DNA from: Chitinophagaceae bacterium
GTDB lineage: Bacteria; Bacteroidota; Bacteroidia; Chitinophagales; Chitinophagaceae
DNA length: 64,000 nt
Assembly: GCA_947454235.1 (NCBI GenBank)
Contig: CANGIY010000003.1
Location: forward strand, 218,554-282,553
Direction: 5' to 3'
The notes under the pieces are model-generated. The model was not told the origin of the DNA and made no database searches. It worked only from the letters and a program-made list of their open reading frames with translations. Shown one piece after another: positions 63,347 through 64,000 of the stretch. Every line of letters begins with the position of its first letter. Within the stretch, counting starts at the first letter, position 1. Made by a program: the position numbers and the translations under genes.

Positions 63347-64000
63347 TTAGCTCTTACTCATCAAATCAAAAATCACATCTCTATCAGCGGGCGATAACTT
63401 ACGGGATGTGTCTTGCAGAAAATGCATTTTAAATGCTTTGATGGCTGCGGTTGAATCTTTGATGTCGTAGCCTATAATTCGTAGCGCCATTATGCTGTTG
63501 AAATTTTCGGGGGCTTTTCGCAGTGTATCGCCGTACCACAATCCAAAACCATTTTTAGCCAGTTTTTCCCATGGAAAAAGTATGCTTGGGTCCTTCTTGC
63601 GACCGGGGGCAAAATCGGCATGCCCAATGAAATTGGCGGTGGGGATGTTGTAAGTCTGTTTCAATTGACGCAACAAAACCAACAAACTCGAAATCTGGGC
63701 ATCAGTAAAAGCCTCAGTGCCATTGTTGTCAATTTCAATCCCTATTGAACAAGAGTTCATATCAGTGGTATTACCCCATTTCCCAACTCCGGCATGGTGC
63801 GCTCTCAGGTAGTCGTTGAGCATGTGAAACACCGTGCCATTTTTGGCTATTAGGTAGTGCGCACTCACTTCTGTTTTCGGCAGCGTAAAAGTCTTCAATG
63901 TTTGCCCCACCGAATCTTGTGCGGTGTGGTGAATGATGACAAAATTGGGCTTACGCATCGTAAAATTGGTGGTACCCACAAAATACGGTGATGCAGTTAA
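63347..64000 (-). CDS. N-acetylmuramoyl-L-alanine amidase (Amidase_2/PGRP), 5' end outside window
   Basis: A zinc-dependent enzyme cleaving the amide bond between MurNAc and the stem peptide. The Zn His in FVIIHHTAQDS, a mid-domain HHAGVGKWGNTTDMNSCSIGIEI and the second metal region in NFIGHADFAPGRKKDPSILFPW are all present. The frame stays open past a GTG at 63979 through seven more codons to the last base, so the real start and probably a signal peptide or lipobox lie beyond the window. The C-terminal ~60 residues (ALRIIGYDI ... DRDVIFDLM) form a helical putative peptidoglycan-binding extension, as in AmiD-like proteins. Cell-wall recycling or remodelling role. Confidence 0.9.
   Translation of the reverse strand, partial: LTASPYFVGTTNFTMRKPNFVIIHHTAQDSVGQTLKTFTLPKTEVSAHYLIAKNGTVFHMLNDYLRAHHAGVGKWGNTTDMNSCSIGIEIDNNGTEAFTDAQISSLLVLLRQLKQTYNIPTANFIGHADFAPGRKKDPSILFPWEKLAKNGFGLWYGDTLRKAPENFNSIMALRIIGYDIKDSTAAIKAFKMHFLQDTSRKLSPADRDVIFDLMSKS

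Noticed and set aside
1..64000. tRNA, rRNA, riboswitch, insertion sequence or prophage genes
   Set aside because: I looked for cloverleaf-like palindromes, transposase motifs and long conserved RNA stretches and saw none. A covariance-model scan could still find a small RNA I missed.

Overview
The window is a chromosomal piece of a Bacteroidota bacterium, most likely from the Chitinophagaceae/Sphingobacteriia side. Evidence: the ftsQ-ftsA-ftsZ order and the acpP-fabF-rnc operon; seven secreted proteins with a type IX secretion (T9SS) C-terminal sorting domain; three TonB-dependent receptors; no Shine-Dalgarno sequences in front of genes; and many upstream regions carrying the Bacteroidota promoter box TAnnTTTG. 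Base composition is moderately AT-rich, with A/T-rich spacers. I see no rRNA, tRNA, transposase, prophage or CRISPR array. No search was run: all assignments rest on motifs and family knowledge.

Layout. 1-3.5 kb: end of a probable ftsQ, then ftsA and ftsZ (cell division), closed by a terminator. 3.8-16.4 kb: one 12.6-kb gene for a ~4,200-residue secreted adhesin-like protein made mostly of 46 Ig-like (BIG2-type) repeats of ~77 residues. 16.8-19.2 kb: two oxidoreductases. 19.3-28.6 kb: a T9SS-exported Ig-domain protein, an inositol-phosphatase-like enzyme with a TolC-like outer-membrane protein, and a 1,582-residue secreted protein joining TIG, FG-GAP and the same Ig-like repeats. 29-32 kb: a Cys-rich secreted orphan, a stand-alone PAS protein and a MATE exporter. 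32.1-36.4 kb: a compact operon of YfiR-like periplasmic protein, TonB-dependent receptor and membrane-bound class III (adenylate) cyclase. I consider this the best candidate for an undescribed signalling system.

36.4-42.7 kb: glycosyltransferase, hotdog thioesterase, saccharopine reductase-like enzyme, O-antigen-ligase-like membrane protein and aspS. 42.8-46.8 kb: acpP-fabF-rnc, a secreted orphan and a threonine-aldolase-like enzyme. 46.9-50 kb: two T9SS cargo proteins and a peroxiredoxin. 50-53.3 kb: a TonB receptor divergent from a DtxR/MntR-type metal regulator, with palindromes between them. 53.4-59.2 kb: a secreted seven-repeat propeller-like protein, a cluster of REP-like hairpins beside a small orphan gene, and a two-gene operon of T9SS cargo plus TonB receptor. 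59.2-64 kb: panB-yggS-arfB, an HMG-CoA-lyase-like enzyme, trhO and a truncated amidase gene.

Two themes run through the window. One is a large investment in surface and secreted proteins exported by a T9SS whose machinery is not encoded here. The other is repeated pairing of outer-membrane TonB receptors with a regulator or partner (cyclase, DtxR, secreted protein). Several genes appear to start with TTG, which matters for correct N-termini and signal peptides.
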